The notes beneath the pieces are model-generated. The model was not told the origin of the DNA, made no database searches, and saw only the letters and a program-made list of their open reading frames with translations. From contig JADLGE010000021.1 of assembly GCA_020849475.1 (NCBI GenBank), forward strand, positions 1 to 42,807: a DNA stretch of 42,807 nt. Reading direction: 5' to 3'. Positions 34,606 through 41,990 of the stretch are shown here, one piece after another; the first letter of the stretch is position 1; each line of letters opens with the position of its first letter. The DNA is from Gammaproteobacteria bacterium. GTDB lineage: Bacteria; Pseudomonadota; Gammaproteobacteria; Ga0077536. Both the position numbers and the translations under genes were made by a program.

Positions 34606-34625
34606 TACCACACGATCGGGCGGTA
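34606..34625. promoter_or_regulatory. Candidate LexA operator, 20-bp near-palindrome
   Basis: TACCACACGATCGGGCGGTA matches its reverse complement at 16 of 20 positions, centred on CGATCG, 12-31 bases upstream of the lexA ATG. Position and symmetry suit autoregulation. The sequence differs from the SOS boxes I know, so the assignment is an inference. Confidence 0.4.
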
Positions 34626-34642
34626 TGGCACGCATTCCCGAC

Positions 34643-35413
34643 TCAGGCACGTCTTTCGGCCCACAGCACCACGCCCGCATAGCTCACCATCACCTTGCCG
34701 CCCTCGCGGCGCGTGAGCATGCCGAGCGCGTCATCCGCGATGCTGGCCTCGATGTGGGCGAGCAGGCCGTCGCGATCGTCGTCGGCCGGAAAGGACGCGG
34801 CGACGAGGTCGGCGGCCGGATAGGGCACACGGAACAGGGTCTCGCCCAGCGCTCCGAGCTCGGCGCGCGCGAACAGCGCGCGCAAGTGCGCCAGCTGCCG
34901 GAATTCGACGGTCGACGGATCGCGCCAGCGCTCCATGGCATTGAAGGCGGCGGCCTTGGCCGGCTCGGTCGAAGCAATGCCGTCGCAGACCACCACCCGC
35001 CCGCCGACCGCGGTCACGCGCAGCATCTCGGCGAATGCGGCCGCGATGTCTTCGAGATGATGAAAGGCAAAACGATTGGTCACGATATCGAAGTGTCCTG
35101 GCGCGAAGGGCAGGGCATAGGCGCTGCTCAACTGCCATTCGACATTGGCCAGCGCGCGCTCGGCCGTCAGGCTGCGCGCCTGCGCCAGCATCGCCGGCGT
35201 GGCGTCGACGCCGATGGCCTGGGCCACGTGCGGCGCGAAGGCCGCCACCACCGTGCCGGGGCCACACGCGACATCGAGCATGCGATCGCTGGCGCGCGGT
35301 GCGGCGGCATCGATCATGAGTCTGTGGATGGCGTCGTTGTGCAATTCGGGCGCGGCGGCGAACAGCGCCGCCTGGCGCGTGAACTGATCACGGATGGCGT
35401 CGTCGTGGTTCAT
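34643..35413 (-). CDS. Class I SAM-dependent methyltransferase
   Basis: This 256-residue protein has the SAM-binding motif I MLDVACGPGTVV (~47), motif II region IGVDATPAMLAQAR (~70) and post-motifs FDIVTNRFAFHHLED (~110) and EMLRVTAVGGRVVVCDG (~128). This UbiE/COQ5-like pattern is found in small-molecule methyltransferases. The ATG at 35413 has GGAGAG 8 bases upstream; the frame open to 35725 shows no family sequence. It is upstream of lexA on the same strand, but the gap holds a candidate lexA operator, so they are probably separate units. Substrate unknown. Confidence 0.88.
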   Translation of the reverse strand: MNHDDAIRDQFTRQAALFAAAPELHNDAIHRLMIDAAAPRASDRMLDVACGPGTVVAAFAPHVAQAIGVDATPAMLAQARSLTAERALANVEWQLSSAYALPFAPGHFDIVTNRFAFHHLEDIAAAFAEMLRVTAVGGRVVVCDGIASTEPAKAAAFNAMERWRDPSTVEFRQLAHLRALFARAELGALGETLFRVPYPAADLVAASFPADDDRDGLLAHIEASIADDALGMLTRREGGKVMVSYAGVVLWAERRA

Positions 35414-35439
35414 GGGATCTCTCCGAGCGGGCGTCCGAT

Positions 35440-35467
35440 TGTAGGTGCGAATGCATTCGCACGTACA
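35440..35467. repeat. GTGCGAATGCATTCGCAC palindrome (family B)
   Basis: An exact 18-bp palindrome (35445-35462) is extended by TGTA/TACA arms with one mismatch. It lies in the 64-base gap between the hydrolase stop and the methyltransferase start. It resembles the imperfect copy at 11-28. Confidence 0.65.
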
Positions 35468-35477
35468 GCATGCGGCA

Positions 35478-36311
35478 TCAATTTGCGGTGACGACGCGCC
35501 GCAGAAACGGCACCAGCGCCACCGAAAACGCTGCCGCATTACCGATGAATGGCCAATGGCCGCTGTCCTCGAAATACACCGTCTCGGCGCGCGGAAACGT
35601 TGCGCGCTGCTGCTCGGCGTAACGCCACGGTACGTAAGGGTCGCACTTGCCCCACAGTACCAGGCACGGGAGGTCGTGGGGACGCAGGGCCTGCTGCGCC
35701 GCCTCGGCCGATTCATCGAGCGCATCGGTGGCGCGATAGAGCTTCAGCGCCGCGCGCCGCGTGGCGCGGTCGTAGTTGCGATACGTGCGCTCGATGAAGT
35801 CCGGCGGCAGGCCGCGCGGGTTGCCGTGTTTCAGGGCGAGCTTGAAGCCGGCAAGCGTAGTGGTGGCCTGGAACAGTTCGCCGATGAGCGGCGTGCGCCA
35901 GATGCGCGCCGCGTAGTGCCAGCGATAGCCGCGCATGATGCCGATGTTGACGAGGGTGATGCTGGCCACCTGTGCAGGGTGGGCGGCGGCCCACGCCAGA
36001 CCCCACGGCCCACCGAAGTCGTGCAGCACCAGGTGCACGCGCTTGACGCCGCGCTCGTCGAGCAGGGCGCCGAGGTGGGCGGCATAGCCCGCCACCGTGT
36101 AATTGAAGGCTGGGGGCTTGTCGGCCGTGCCGAAGCCCGGCATGTCGGGCGCGAGGCAACGCGCGAACGGCGCGATGTCGGCCATCACGGCCAGCCAGTC
36201 ATCCCCCGTGCCGGGGTTGCCGTGCAGCAACAGCACCGCCTCGGACGCCTCTCCGCCGCTGTCGTGGCAGGGCGTGCGAATGCCGTTGATGCGCAATTGA
36301 TGCTGTTCCAT
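35478..36311 (-). CDS. Alpha/beta hydrolase, epoxide hydrolase/haloalkane dehalogenase type
   Basis: This 277-residue protein has HGNPGTGDDW (oxyanion region, ~30) and an Asp nucleophile in LVLHDFGGPWG (~98). The acidic residue is in WGKCDPYVP (~222) and the catalytic His in DSGHWPF (~252). Asp in place of Ser is the mark of epoxide hydrolases and haloalkane/haloacetate dehalogenases, which form a covalent ester with the carbon being attacked. The cap domain (MRGYRWHYAARIWRTPLIGELF) lies between. Which of the two reactions is used cannot be told from the sequence. It is probably cytosolic and a single-gene unit. Confidence 0.88.
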   Translation of the reverse strand: MEQHQLRINGIRTPCHDSGGEASEAVLLLHGNPGTGDDWLAVMADIAPFARCLAPDMPGFGTADKPPAFNYTVAGYAAHLGALLDERGVKRVHLVLHDFGGPWGLAWAAAHPAQVASITLVNIGIMRGYRWHYAARIWRTPLIGELFQATTTLAGFKLALKHGNPRGLPPDFIERTYRNYDRATRRAALKLYRATDALDESAEAAQQALRPHDLPCLVLWGKCDPYVPWRYAEQQRATFPRAETVYFEDSGHWPFIGNAAAFSVALVPFLRRVVTAN

Positions 36312-36421
36312 GGCGGCTCCTCACCGGTCTGTTAAAGGGGGGCGGATGACCCGTGGGGATGGATCTAATACCATGCGGCGAAACAGTAATATCCCATGCA
36401 CTTTCCCGAGAGGACACCATC

Positions 36422-37600
36422 ATGACCGAGGCCGTAATCGTTTCCACCGCGCGCACCCCGCTGTGCAAGAGCTGGCGTGGCGCTTTCAACATGACCCATG
36501 GCGCGCCCATGGGCGGGCACGTCGCCAAGGCCGCGCTCGAGCGCGCCGGCGTTGACGCCGCTGAAGTCGAAGACGTGATCATGGGCTGCGCCAATCCCGA
36601 AGGCGCGACCGGCTGGAACATCGCGCGCCAGGTCGCGCTGCGCGCCGGCATGCCGGTCAGCGTGTCGGGCATGACCGTCAACCGTTTCTGCTCGTCGGGT
36701 CTGCAGACCGTGGCGCTCGCCGCGCAGCGCATCCTGACCGGTGAAGGCGACATCTTCGTGGCCGGCGGCGTGGAGTCCATCTCCTGCGTGCAGAACGAAA
36801 TGAACCAGCACATGTTCGTCGAAGACTGGTTGAAGGAGCACAAGCCGGCCGTCTACATGCCGATGCTGCACACCGCCGAGAATGTCGCCAAGCGCTACAA
36901 GATCTCGCGCGAAGCGCAGGACCGTTTCGGCGTGCAGAGCCAGCAGCGTGCATTCGCCGCGCGCGAAGCCGGCAAGTTCAACGATGAAATCGTGCCGATG
37001 ACCGTGACCATGAAAGTGGTCGACAAGAACACCGGCGCCGAGACTTTCCGCGAAGTGACGGCCTCGCAGGACGAAGGCATCCGTGGCGACACCACCTATG
37101 AAGGCGTGTCGCAGATTCGTCCGGCAGTGGAAGGCGGCGTGATCGCGGCCGGCAACGCCAGCCAGTTTTCCGATGGCGCGTCGGTGCAGGTCATCATGAG
37201 CGACGCGCAGGCCGCCAAGCGCGGTTTGAACCCGCTCGGCATTTTCCGCGGCTTCGCGGTCGCCGGTTGCGAGCCCGATGAAATGGGTATCGGTCCGGTC
37301 TACGCGATTCCGAAGCTGCTGAAGCGCACCGGTCTCAAGGTCGAGGACATCGGCCTGTGGGAACTCAACGAAGCGTTCGCCGTGCAGGTGCTCTACTGCC
37401 GCGACAAGATCGGCATTCCGGAAGACCGCTTGAACGTCAACGGCGGCGCGATCGCCGTCGGCCATCCCTTCGGCATGAGCGGCAGCCGTCTCATCGGCCA
37501 TGCGCTGATTGAAGGCAAGCGTCGCGGCGTGAAGCACGTGGTGGTGACCATGTGCATCGGCGGCGGCATGGGCGCGGCGGGCCTGTTCGAAGTCTGCTGA
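36422..37600 (+). CDS. Acetyl-CoA C-acyltransferase (thiolase)
   Basis: This 392-residue thiolase has the full catalytic set: Cys in [10 protein letters not shown] (~90), His in [14 protein letters not shown] (~350) and Cys in [13 protein letters not shown] (~380). The N-terminus [17 protein letters not shown] is standard. It cleaves or condenses acyl-CoA units in beta-oxidation or ketoacyl-CoA synthesis. GAGAGG is 10 bases before the ATG at 36422; the frame extends to 36353 without family sequence. It is divergent from the hydrolase and followed by a strong hairpin, so it is probably monocistronic. The usual partner, 3-hydroxyacyl-CoA dehydrogenase, is not adjacent. Confidence 0.95.
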   Translation: MTEAVIVSTARTPLCKSWRGAFNMTHGAPMGGHVAKAALERAGVDAAEVEDVIMGCANPEGATGWNIARQVALRAGMPVSVSGMTVNRFCSSGLQTVALAAQRILTGEGDIFVAGGVESISCVQNEMNQHMFVEDWLKEHKPAVYMPMLHTAENVAKRYKISREAQDRFGVQSQQRAFAAREAGKFNDEIVPMTVTMKVVDKNTGAETFREVTASQDEGIRGDTTYEGVSQIRPAVEGGVIAAGNASQFSDGASVQVIMSDAQAAKRGLNPLGIFRGFAVAGCEPDEMGIGPVYAIPKLLKRTGLKVEDIGLWELNEAFAVQVLYCRDKIGIPEDRLNVNGGAIAVGHPFGMSGSRLIGHALIEGKRRGVKHVVVTMCIGGGMGAAGLFEVC

Positions 37601-37609
37601 GTCGCGCAA

Positions 37610-37638
37610 GACACCGGCGGCAGCGCGCCGCCGGTGTC
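37610..37638 (+). terminator. Hairpin terminator after thiolase gene
   Basis: GACACCGGCGGC and GCCGCCGGTGTC form a perfect 12-bp stem with a five-base loop, starting 10 bases after the thiolase stop. It is followed by the pyrimidine-rich ATTCCCTCTC rather than a pure T-run. Confidence 0.75.
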
Positions 37639-37762
37639 GATTCCCTCTCGTCTCCCGATGTGCTCGTGCGCATCTTCTCTGTCCGTCAAAACCCTGTGCA
37701 ATGCCGTTCAAAGTTCGAATGGTCGCACCTACAATGCTTCCTCCATTCTTGAGGGCATTGTC

Positions 37763-38485
37763 ATGAATACCGCCATCGTCATGGGTGTGGGGCCGTTGGC
37801 CGGCATGGGCGCGCAGCTCGCGTTGCGCTTCGCCTCGTTCGATCTCGAAGTGCTGGTGGCGGGACGCGACAGCGCCAAACTCGCGGCGGTGGTCGATGCC
37901 GTAGCGCGCGCCGGCGGCAAGGCGCGCGCGGTGGTCGCCGATGCGACGCGCGAGGCCGACGTCGTCGCGCTGTTCGCGAAGGCGGCCGCCATCGGCCGCA
38001 TCGACTGCGCCATCTATAACGCCGGCAACAACACGCCGGGGCGCATCGCCGACATGAGCGCGGACTATTTCGAGAACGCGTGGCGCATCTGCTGTTACGG
38101 CGGCTTCCTGTTCGGACGCGAAGCGCTGCGCCACATGCAGGGCCACGGCCAGGGCACGGTGTTGTTCACCGGCGCCAGCGCCTCGCTGCGCGGCCGCGCC
38201 AACTTCGGCGCCTTCGCCGCCGGCAAGGCCGGTCTGCGATCCTTCGCTCAGGCACTGGCCAAGGAAGCCGGCCCGCTCGGCATCCATGTCGGCCACGTGG
38301 TGATCGATGGCGCCATCAATGGCGACAAGATTCGCGCACGCATGCCGGACTACGCGGCCAAGCTCGGCGACGACGGCATGATTTCCATAAGCGCATTGGT
38401 CGATGCTTATGCGTTTCTTTACCGCCAACCGCGCCACGGCTGGAGCTTCGAGTTCGACGTCCGGACCGCGCAGGAATCATGGTAG
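37763..38485 (+). CDS. Short-chain dehydrogenase-fold protein lacking catalytic Tyr
   Basis: This 240-residue Rossmann protein has a variant cofactor loop VMGVGPLAGMGAQLALRF, AGRDSAKL and VVADATREADV (cofactor discrimination region), YNAGNN (~90) and the active-site Ser in FTGASASLRG (~140). The YxxxK motif is FAAGK (~154), so the general-acid Tyr is Phe. Similar FAAxK members exist in the SDR family and may be redox-inactive or use another donor. The ATG at 37763 has GAGGG 8 bases upstream. It is followed, 36 bases on, by a small lipoprotein gene on the same strand. Confidence 0.88.
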   Translation: MNTAIVMGVGPLAGMGAQLALRFASFDLEVLVAGRDSAKLAAVVDAVARAGGKARAVVADATREADVVALFAKAAAIGRIDCAIYNAGNNTPGRIADMSADYFENAWRICCYGGFLFGREALRHMQGHGQGTVLFTGASASLRGRANFGAFAAGKAGLRSFAQALAKEAGPLGIHVGHVVIDGAINGDKIRARMPDYAAKLGDDGMISISALVDAYAFLYRQPRHGWSFEFDVRTAQESW

Positions 38486-38521
38486 GCTCGACGGCGACTT
38501 CGTCAGCCGAGGAACATCCCC

Positions 38522-38722
38522 ATGAAAGCCAGAATGCTATTGCTGCCTGTGAGCCTGTGCCTCGCGCTCAGCGCTTGCTTCGACAATGACCATCCGCCCG
38601 AAGGGGCCGGCGGCCTCGCCGCCGAAGTGAAGGCGCCGATGGACAAGGCCGCGGCCGTCAACCAGATGGTCGAGGATCAGGACGCCGCGCAGCGCAAGGC
38701 CATGGACGAACAAGGCCGTTGA
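38522..38722 (+). CDS. Small predicted lipoprotein
   Basis: This 66-residue protein has a lipoprotein signal (MLLLPVSLCLALSAC, lipobox LSAC with Cys at 19). A short charged mature part rich in Ala, Asp and Lys follows (KAPMDKAAAVNQMVEDQDAAQRK), likely helical. GAGGAAC is ahead of the ATG. It would be anchored to the inner or outer membrane. I do not recognise a family. The position between an SDR and a cupin gives no functional lead. Confidence 0.72.
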   Translation: MKARMLLLPVSLCLALSACFDNDHPPEGAGGLAAEVKAPMDKAAAVNQMVEDQDAAQRKAMDEQGR

Positions 38723-38807
38723 TGGGGCGTCGCGCAGCACACCGCCGGCTGCGCGCACGGTTTCGGCGGACAGACATTCATTCACCCACCCAGCGAGGAC
38801 AACACCC

Positions 38808-39329
38808 ATGGCATTGCCGCAGAAGATCGCGCCGCTCAATTCCGAACTCATGGATACCCTGGTGCAGGCCAGCAAGACCGAATGGATGCCACAGCCTTTC
38901 GACCCCGAACGTTCCTTCGTCAAGATCCTGTGGACCGGCTCCGAGACCGGTGGCTGGGCGGTGCTGTTGAAATGGAAGAAGGGTTTCGTCGCGCCCCAGC
39001 ACAAGCATCTGGCCGCATCCCACACCTTCATTTTGAGCGGCAAGCTCAAGGTGCGTGACGGGGTCTTGAACGCCGGCGATTACATCTACGAACCTAACGG
39101 CATGCTGCACGGCGCGACCACCGCGCTGGAAGACACCGAATATCTTTTCATAAGCAACGGCGCGGTGCTGTTCTTCGATGAAGAGCAGGGCTTCACCTCG
39201 TATTTGAGCTGGGAAGAGCTGCGCCGCATGGAAAACGCCTACAAGGCCAAAGGCAAGGCCCGCGCCAAAGCGCCTGCCAAGGCCAAGGCTGCCGCCAAGC
39301 CGAAAGCACGCGCCAAGGCCAGCGCCTGA
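38808..39329 (+). CDS. Cupin (ChrR/dioxygenase-like) with basic Ala/Lys-rich tail
   Basis: The first ~145 of 173 residues form a cupin: GGWAVLLKWKKGFVAPQHKHLAASHTFILSG (~50), with His-Lys-His and another His as metal ligands, and GDYIYEPNGMLHGATTA (~88), of the ChrR/2,4'-dihydroxyacetophenone dioxygenase-like group. The last ~30 residues are almost only Lys, Ala, Arg and Pro (KAKGKARAKAPAKAKAAA), like histone H1 or Hc1-type tails, which could bind nucleic acid or polyanions. GAGGA precedes the ATG. Substrate unknown. It is followed by two GST-fold genes. Confidence 0.87.
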   Translation: MALPQKIAPLNSELMDTLVQASKTEWMPQPFDPERSFVKILWTGSETGGWAVLLKWKKGFVAPQHKHLAASHTFILSGKLKVRDGVLNAGDYIYEPNGMLHGATTALEDTEYLFISNGAVLFFDEEQGFTSYLSWEELRRMENAYKAKGKARAKAPAKAKAAAKPKARAKASA

Positions 39330-39356
39330 GCCAGCAGCGGAATAACGGGCGCGATC

Positions 39357-39989
39357 ATGAAGCTCTACTGGTTCCAGGTCGCGCCCAATCCGACCAAGGT
39401 GCGTTTGTATATCGCCGAGAAGATTGCCGGCGGCGCCGCCATCGAACTCGAAGGGGTGGTGGTGAAGCTGCCCAAGGGTGAACAGCGTTCGCCCGAGCAT
39501 CGCGCGCGCAATCCCTTCGAGTCCTTGCCGGTGCTGGAACTCGACGATGGCGCCTGCCTCGTCGAGTCGCTCAGCATCATCGACTATCTCGAAGAGATGT
39601 ATCCCTTGCCGCCGATGTGGGGGCTGGAACCGCGCGAACGCGCCCTTGCGCGGCAAGTCGAGCGCATTGTCGAGCAGCGCCTGTTGAACCCCCTGATTGC
39701 CTATGTGCACGCCACCCGTTCGCCGACCGGCAGGCCGTCCAATGAACACGTGGCGCAATGGGCCTGCGCGGAATGGCCGGCGGCGCTGCTGTATCTCGAC
39801 AACCTGCTGGCCGATGGCCGCGAGTTTCTAATGGGAGATCACGTCAGCGTGGCCGATTGCACGCTCGCCGCGACTCTGCAGTTTGCACGATTCAATAAAA
39901 CTGACCTGCTCCATGGATTGGACGCGCTGACTCACTGGGATGGCCAGTATCGCGAGCGAGCCGTGGCACGCATGGTGTTGTCGCTGTAG
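39357..39989 (+). CDS. Glutathione S-transferase family protein
   Basis: This 210-residue protein has an N-terminal thioredoxin-like domain (MKLYWFQVAPNPTKVRLYIAEK; glutathione-site LPVLELDDGACLVES, with the cis-Pro and Glu/Ser). An all-helical C-terminal domain follows, with the N-capping segment DHVSVADCTLAAT (~160). It is the usual bacterial GST size. The conserved N-terminal Ser/Cys is not obvious, so its role could be conjugation, isomerisation or binding only. It is next to a second, larger GST-fold gene 16 bases downstream. Confidence 0.9.
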   Translation: MKLYWFQVAPNPTKVRLYIAEKIAGGAAIELEGVVVKLPKGEQRSPEHRARNPFESLPVLELDDGACLVESLSIIDYLEEMYPLPPMWGLEPRERALARQVERIVEQRLLNPLIAYVHATRSPTGRPSNEHVAQWACAEWPAALLYLDNLLADGREFLMGDHVSVADCTLAATLQFARFNKTDLLHGLDALTHWDGQYRERAVARMVLSL

Positions 39990-40005
39990 CCGGCAAGGAG
40001 GCGTG

Positions 40006-41112
40006 ATGGCAGGGTACATGTTGTACGGGGTTGAAGCTTCTTACTACGCCGCCAAGATTCGCGCCGCGCTTGCCTGGAAACGCCTGCCCTTCGAGGAAGT
40101 GCAGGCTTCACGCGCAATCTATGCCAACGAGATCCTGCCGCGTGTCGGTTGGCCGGTGCTGCCGGTGCTGGTGACGCCCGACAATGAAACCGTGCAGGAC
40201 ACCTCGGACATGTGCGACCTCATCGAGGCGCGGCATCCCGAGCCGCCGCTGCTGCCGCGCGACGCCGCGGCGCGGGTGTTGTCCTATCTGCTCGAATTTC
40301 TGGGGGACGAATGGTTGAAGCTGCCGGCCATGCATTACCGCTGGAACTACAACTATGATTTCGCGGTCGCCGAGTTCGGCCGCAACAACGACCCACAGCA
40401 TGCGCGTGACGAGCAACTGCGCGTCGGCGCGAAGATTGCTCGCCAGTTTCATGGCTGGCTGCCGCCCTTGGGTGTGCTGCCGGAAAGCTACGCGACGGTC
40501 GAGCAGGATTATCTCGCCTTCCTGCAATTGCTCGACAATCACTTCGCTGTCCATCCCTACCTGCTCGGCAGCGCGCCGACCTTGGGCGACTTTGCGTTCT
40601 TCGGACCCTTGTACGCGCATCTCTATCGCGACCCGGCGTCGGGCGCGGTGATGAGCGCGCGTGCGCCGCGGGTGGTGGCATGGATAGCGCGGTTACGGGC
40701 CGGCGCGCCGGACGCGCAGCCGCTGGCCGAGCCCTTGAGTATTCCCGTCAGCCTGTGGCGCATCGTCAAGCAGCTGTGCCGCGATTTCGTGCCGATGCTG
40801 GTCGGCGAGATGGCCGGCGTGCAGCGCTTTCTTGCCCAGCATCCCAGCGCTTGTGAACTGCCCCGTCATTGTGGCACGCAGAACGTGGTGCTGGGACGTG
40901 ACACCGCATTGGAAGTGACGGTGCCGCGCGCCTTGTTCACTTACGATCAATGGATGCTGCAGCGGCTCCAGGATGCGTGGGCCGCCGTGCCGGCCGAGCA
41001 AGGCCATGCCCGACGCACGGTGTTCGCCAATGTCGGCGCCGCGGCGCTGCTCGACATCGCCGTGCCGCTGCGCGTGGAACGCCGCCACTTCCGCCTGATG
41101 CGCGCCGCCTGA
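40006..41112 (+). CDS. GST-fold protein with long C-terminal extension
   Basis: This 368-residue protein starts with a thioredoxin-fold GST domain (YMLYGVEASYYAAKIRAALAW; GWPVLPVLVTPDNETVQDTSDMCDLIE). A helical GST C-domain follows (to about residue 245; LLGSAPTLGDFAFFGPLYAHLY). An extra ~120 residues (from about PLSIPVSLWRIVKQL) have no clear family match to me. AAGGAGG before the ATG at 40006 fixes the start; the frame open to 39940 is inside the first GST gene. TGATG couples it to the DMT exporter gene downstream. Function unknown, possibly a membrane-associated transferase. Confidence 0.85.
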   Translation: MAGYMLYGVEASYYAAKIRAALAWKRLPFEEVQASRAIYANEILPRVGWPVLPVLVTPDNETVQDTSDMCDLIEARHPEPPLLPRDAAARVLSYLLEFLGDEWLKLPAMHYRWNYNYDFAVAEFGRNNDPQHARDEQLRVGAKIARQFHGWLPPLGVLPESYATVEQDYLAFLQLLDNHFAVHPYLLGSAPTLGDFAFFGPLYAHLYRDPASGAVMSARAPRVVAWIARLRAGAPDAQPLAEPLSIPVSLWRIVKQLCRDFVPMLVGEMAGVQRFLAQHPSACELPRHCGTQNVVLGRDTALEVTVPRALFTYDQWMLQRLQDAWAAVPAEQGHARRTVFANVGAAALLDIAVPLRVERRHFRLMRAA

Positions 41113-41990
41113 TGCCCAACCTGAACTTTGCGGCGCTGGCGCCGGCCCTGTTCGTATTCCTGTGGTCTACCGGCTTCATCGGCGCACGCTATGGCCTGCC
41201 CCATGCCGAGCCGCATACCTTTCTCGCCATCCGCTTTGTCATCGTGATCGCGATGCTGGCGGTGGTGGCGCGCTGGCGCGGCGCGGGCTGGCCGCGCGCG
41301 CCACGCACTTATGGGCATCTCGCGGTCAGCGGCGTGCTCATGCACAGCACTTATCTCGGCGGTGTGTTCAGTGCCATTCACGGTGGTTTGAATGCAGGGC
41401 TCGCGGCGCTCATCGTCGGCACGCAGCCTTTGATCACGGCCGCCGTGGTCGGGCCCTTGTTCGGTGATCGCCTCAACGCAAGACAGTGGATGGGTTTCGT
41501 GCTCGGTTTCGTGGGGCTGACCTTGGTGCTGTCGAAATCCTTCGCGCGCGGTGACCTGCCGCTCGGCGCCGCGCTGTGCGCGCTGGTCGGCCTCGCCGGC
41601 ATTACCATCGGCACGCTGTATCAGAAGCGCTTCGTGGTGAATGTCGATTTGTGGAGCGGTTCGCTGGTGCAGTTCTGTGCCGCGCTGGTGCCGACCACGG
41701 CGCTGGCATTGGGCTTCGAACAGCGCGCCGTGGAGTGGACGCCGTCCTTCCTGTTCGCGCTCGCGTGGCTGTGCGTGGTGTTGTCGCTGGGCGCCATCGG
41801 CGTGCTGTGGACGCTCATTCAGCGCGGCGCCGCGGCACGCGTCGCGAGCCTGTTCTACCTGGTGCCGCCCGCCACCGCGTTCGAAGCCTGGCTGCTGTTC
41901 GACGAAACCCTGCTGGCGATCCAGATGGCCGGCATTGCCCTGACCGCCGTCGGCGTGGCCATGATCAATCGCGCCACGCCGGCGCGTTGA
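41112..41990 (+). CDS. EamA/DMT-family transporter
   Basis: This 292-residue protein has ten hydrophobic helices in two EamA repeats. It begins LAPALFVFLWSTGFIGARYGLPHAEPHTFLAIRF, the classic EamA opening, and the second repeat starts GLAGITIGTLYQKRF. Members export metabolites or drugs in the drug/metabolite transporter superfamily. TGATG couples it to the GST-fold gene. It converges with the MFS gene, overlapping it by 26 bases at the 3' ends. Substrate unknown. Confidence 0.92.
   Translation: MPNLNFAALAPALFVFLWSTGFIGARYGLPHAEPHTFLAIRFVIVIAMLAVVARWRGAGWPRAPRTYGHLAVSGVLMHSTYLGGVFSAIHGGLNAGLAALIVGTQPLITAAVVGPLFGDRLNARQWMGFVLGFVGLTLVLSKSFARGDLPLGAALCALVGLAGITIGTLYQKRFVVNVDLWSGSLVQFCAALVPTTALALGFEQRAVEWTPSFLFALAWLCVVLSLGAIGVLWTLIQRGAAARVASLFYLVPPATAFEAWLLFDETLLAIQMAGIALTAVGVAMINRATPAR

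Noticed and set aside
37731..37742. GTCGCACCTACA upstream of the SDR gene as another family B copy
   Set aside because: Only one arm matches and there is no dyad; kept as a remark, not annotated.
36365..38437. 690-codon open frame on the minus strand
   Set aside because: Antisense to thiolase and SDR genes; both plus-strand genes have conserved motifs and ribosome-binding sites.
39240..39329. AAG/GCC-rich run at the cupin 3' end as a DNA tandem repeat
   Set aside because: Codons vary, no constant unit is seen, and the frame stays open, so it is a biased protein tail rather than a DNA repeat array.
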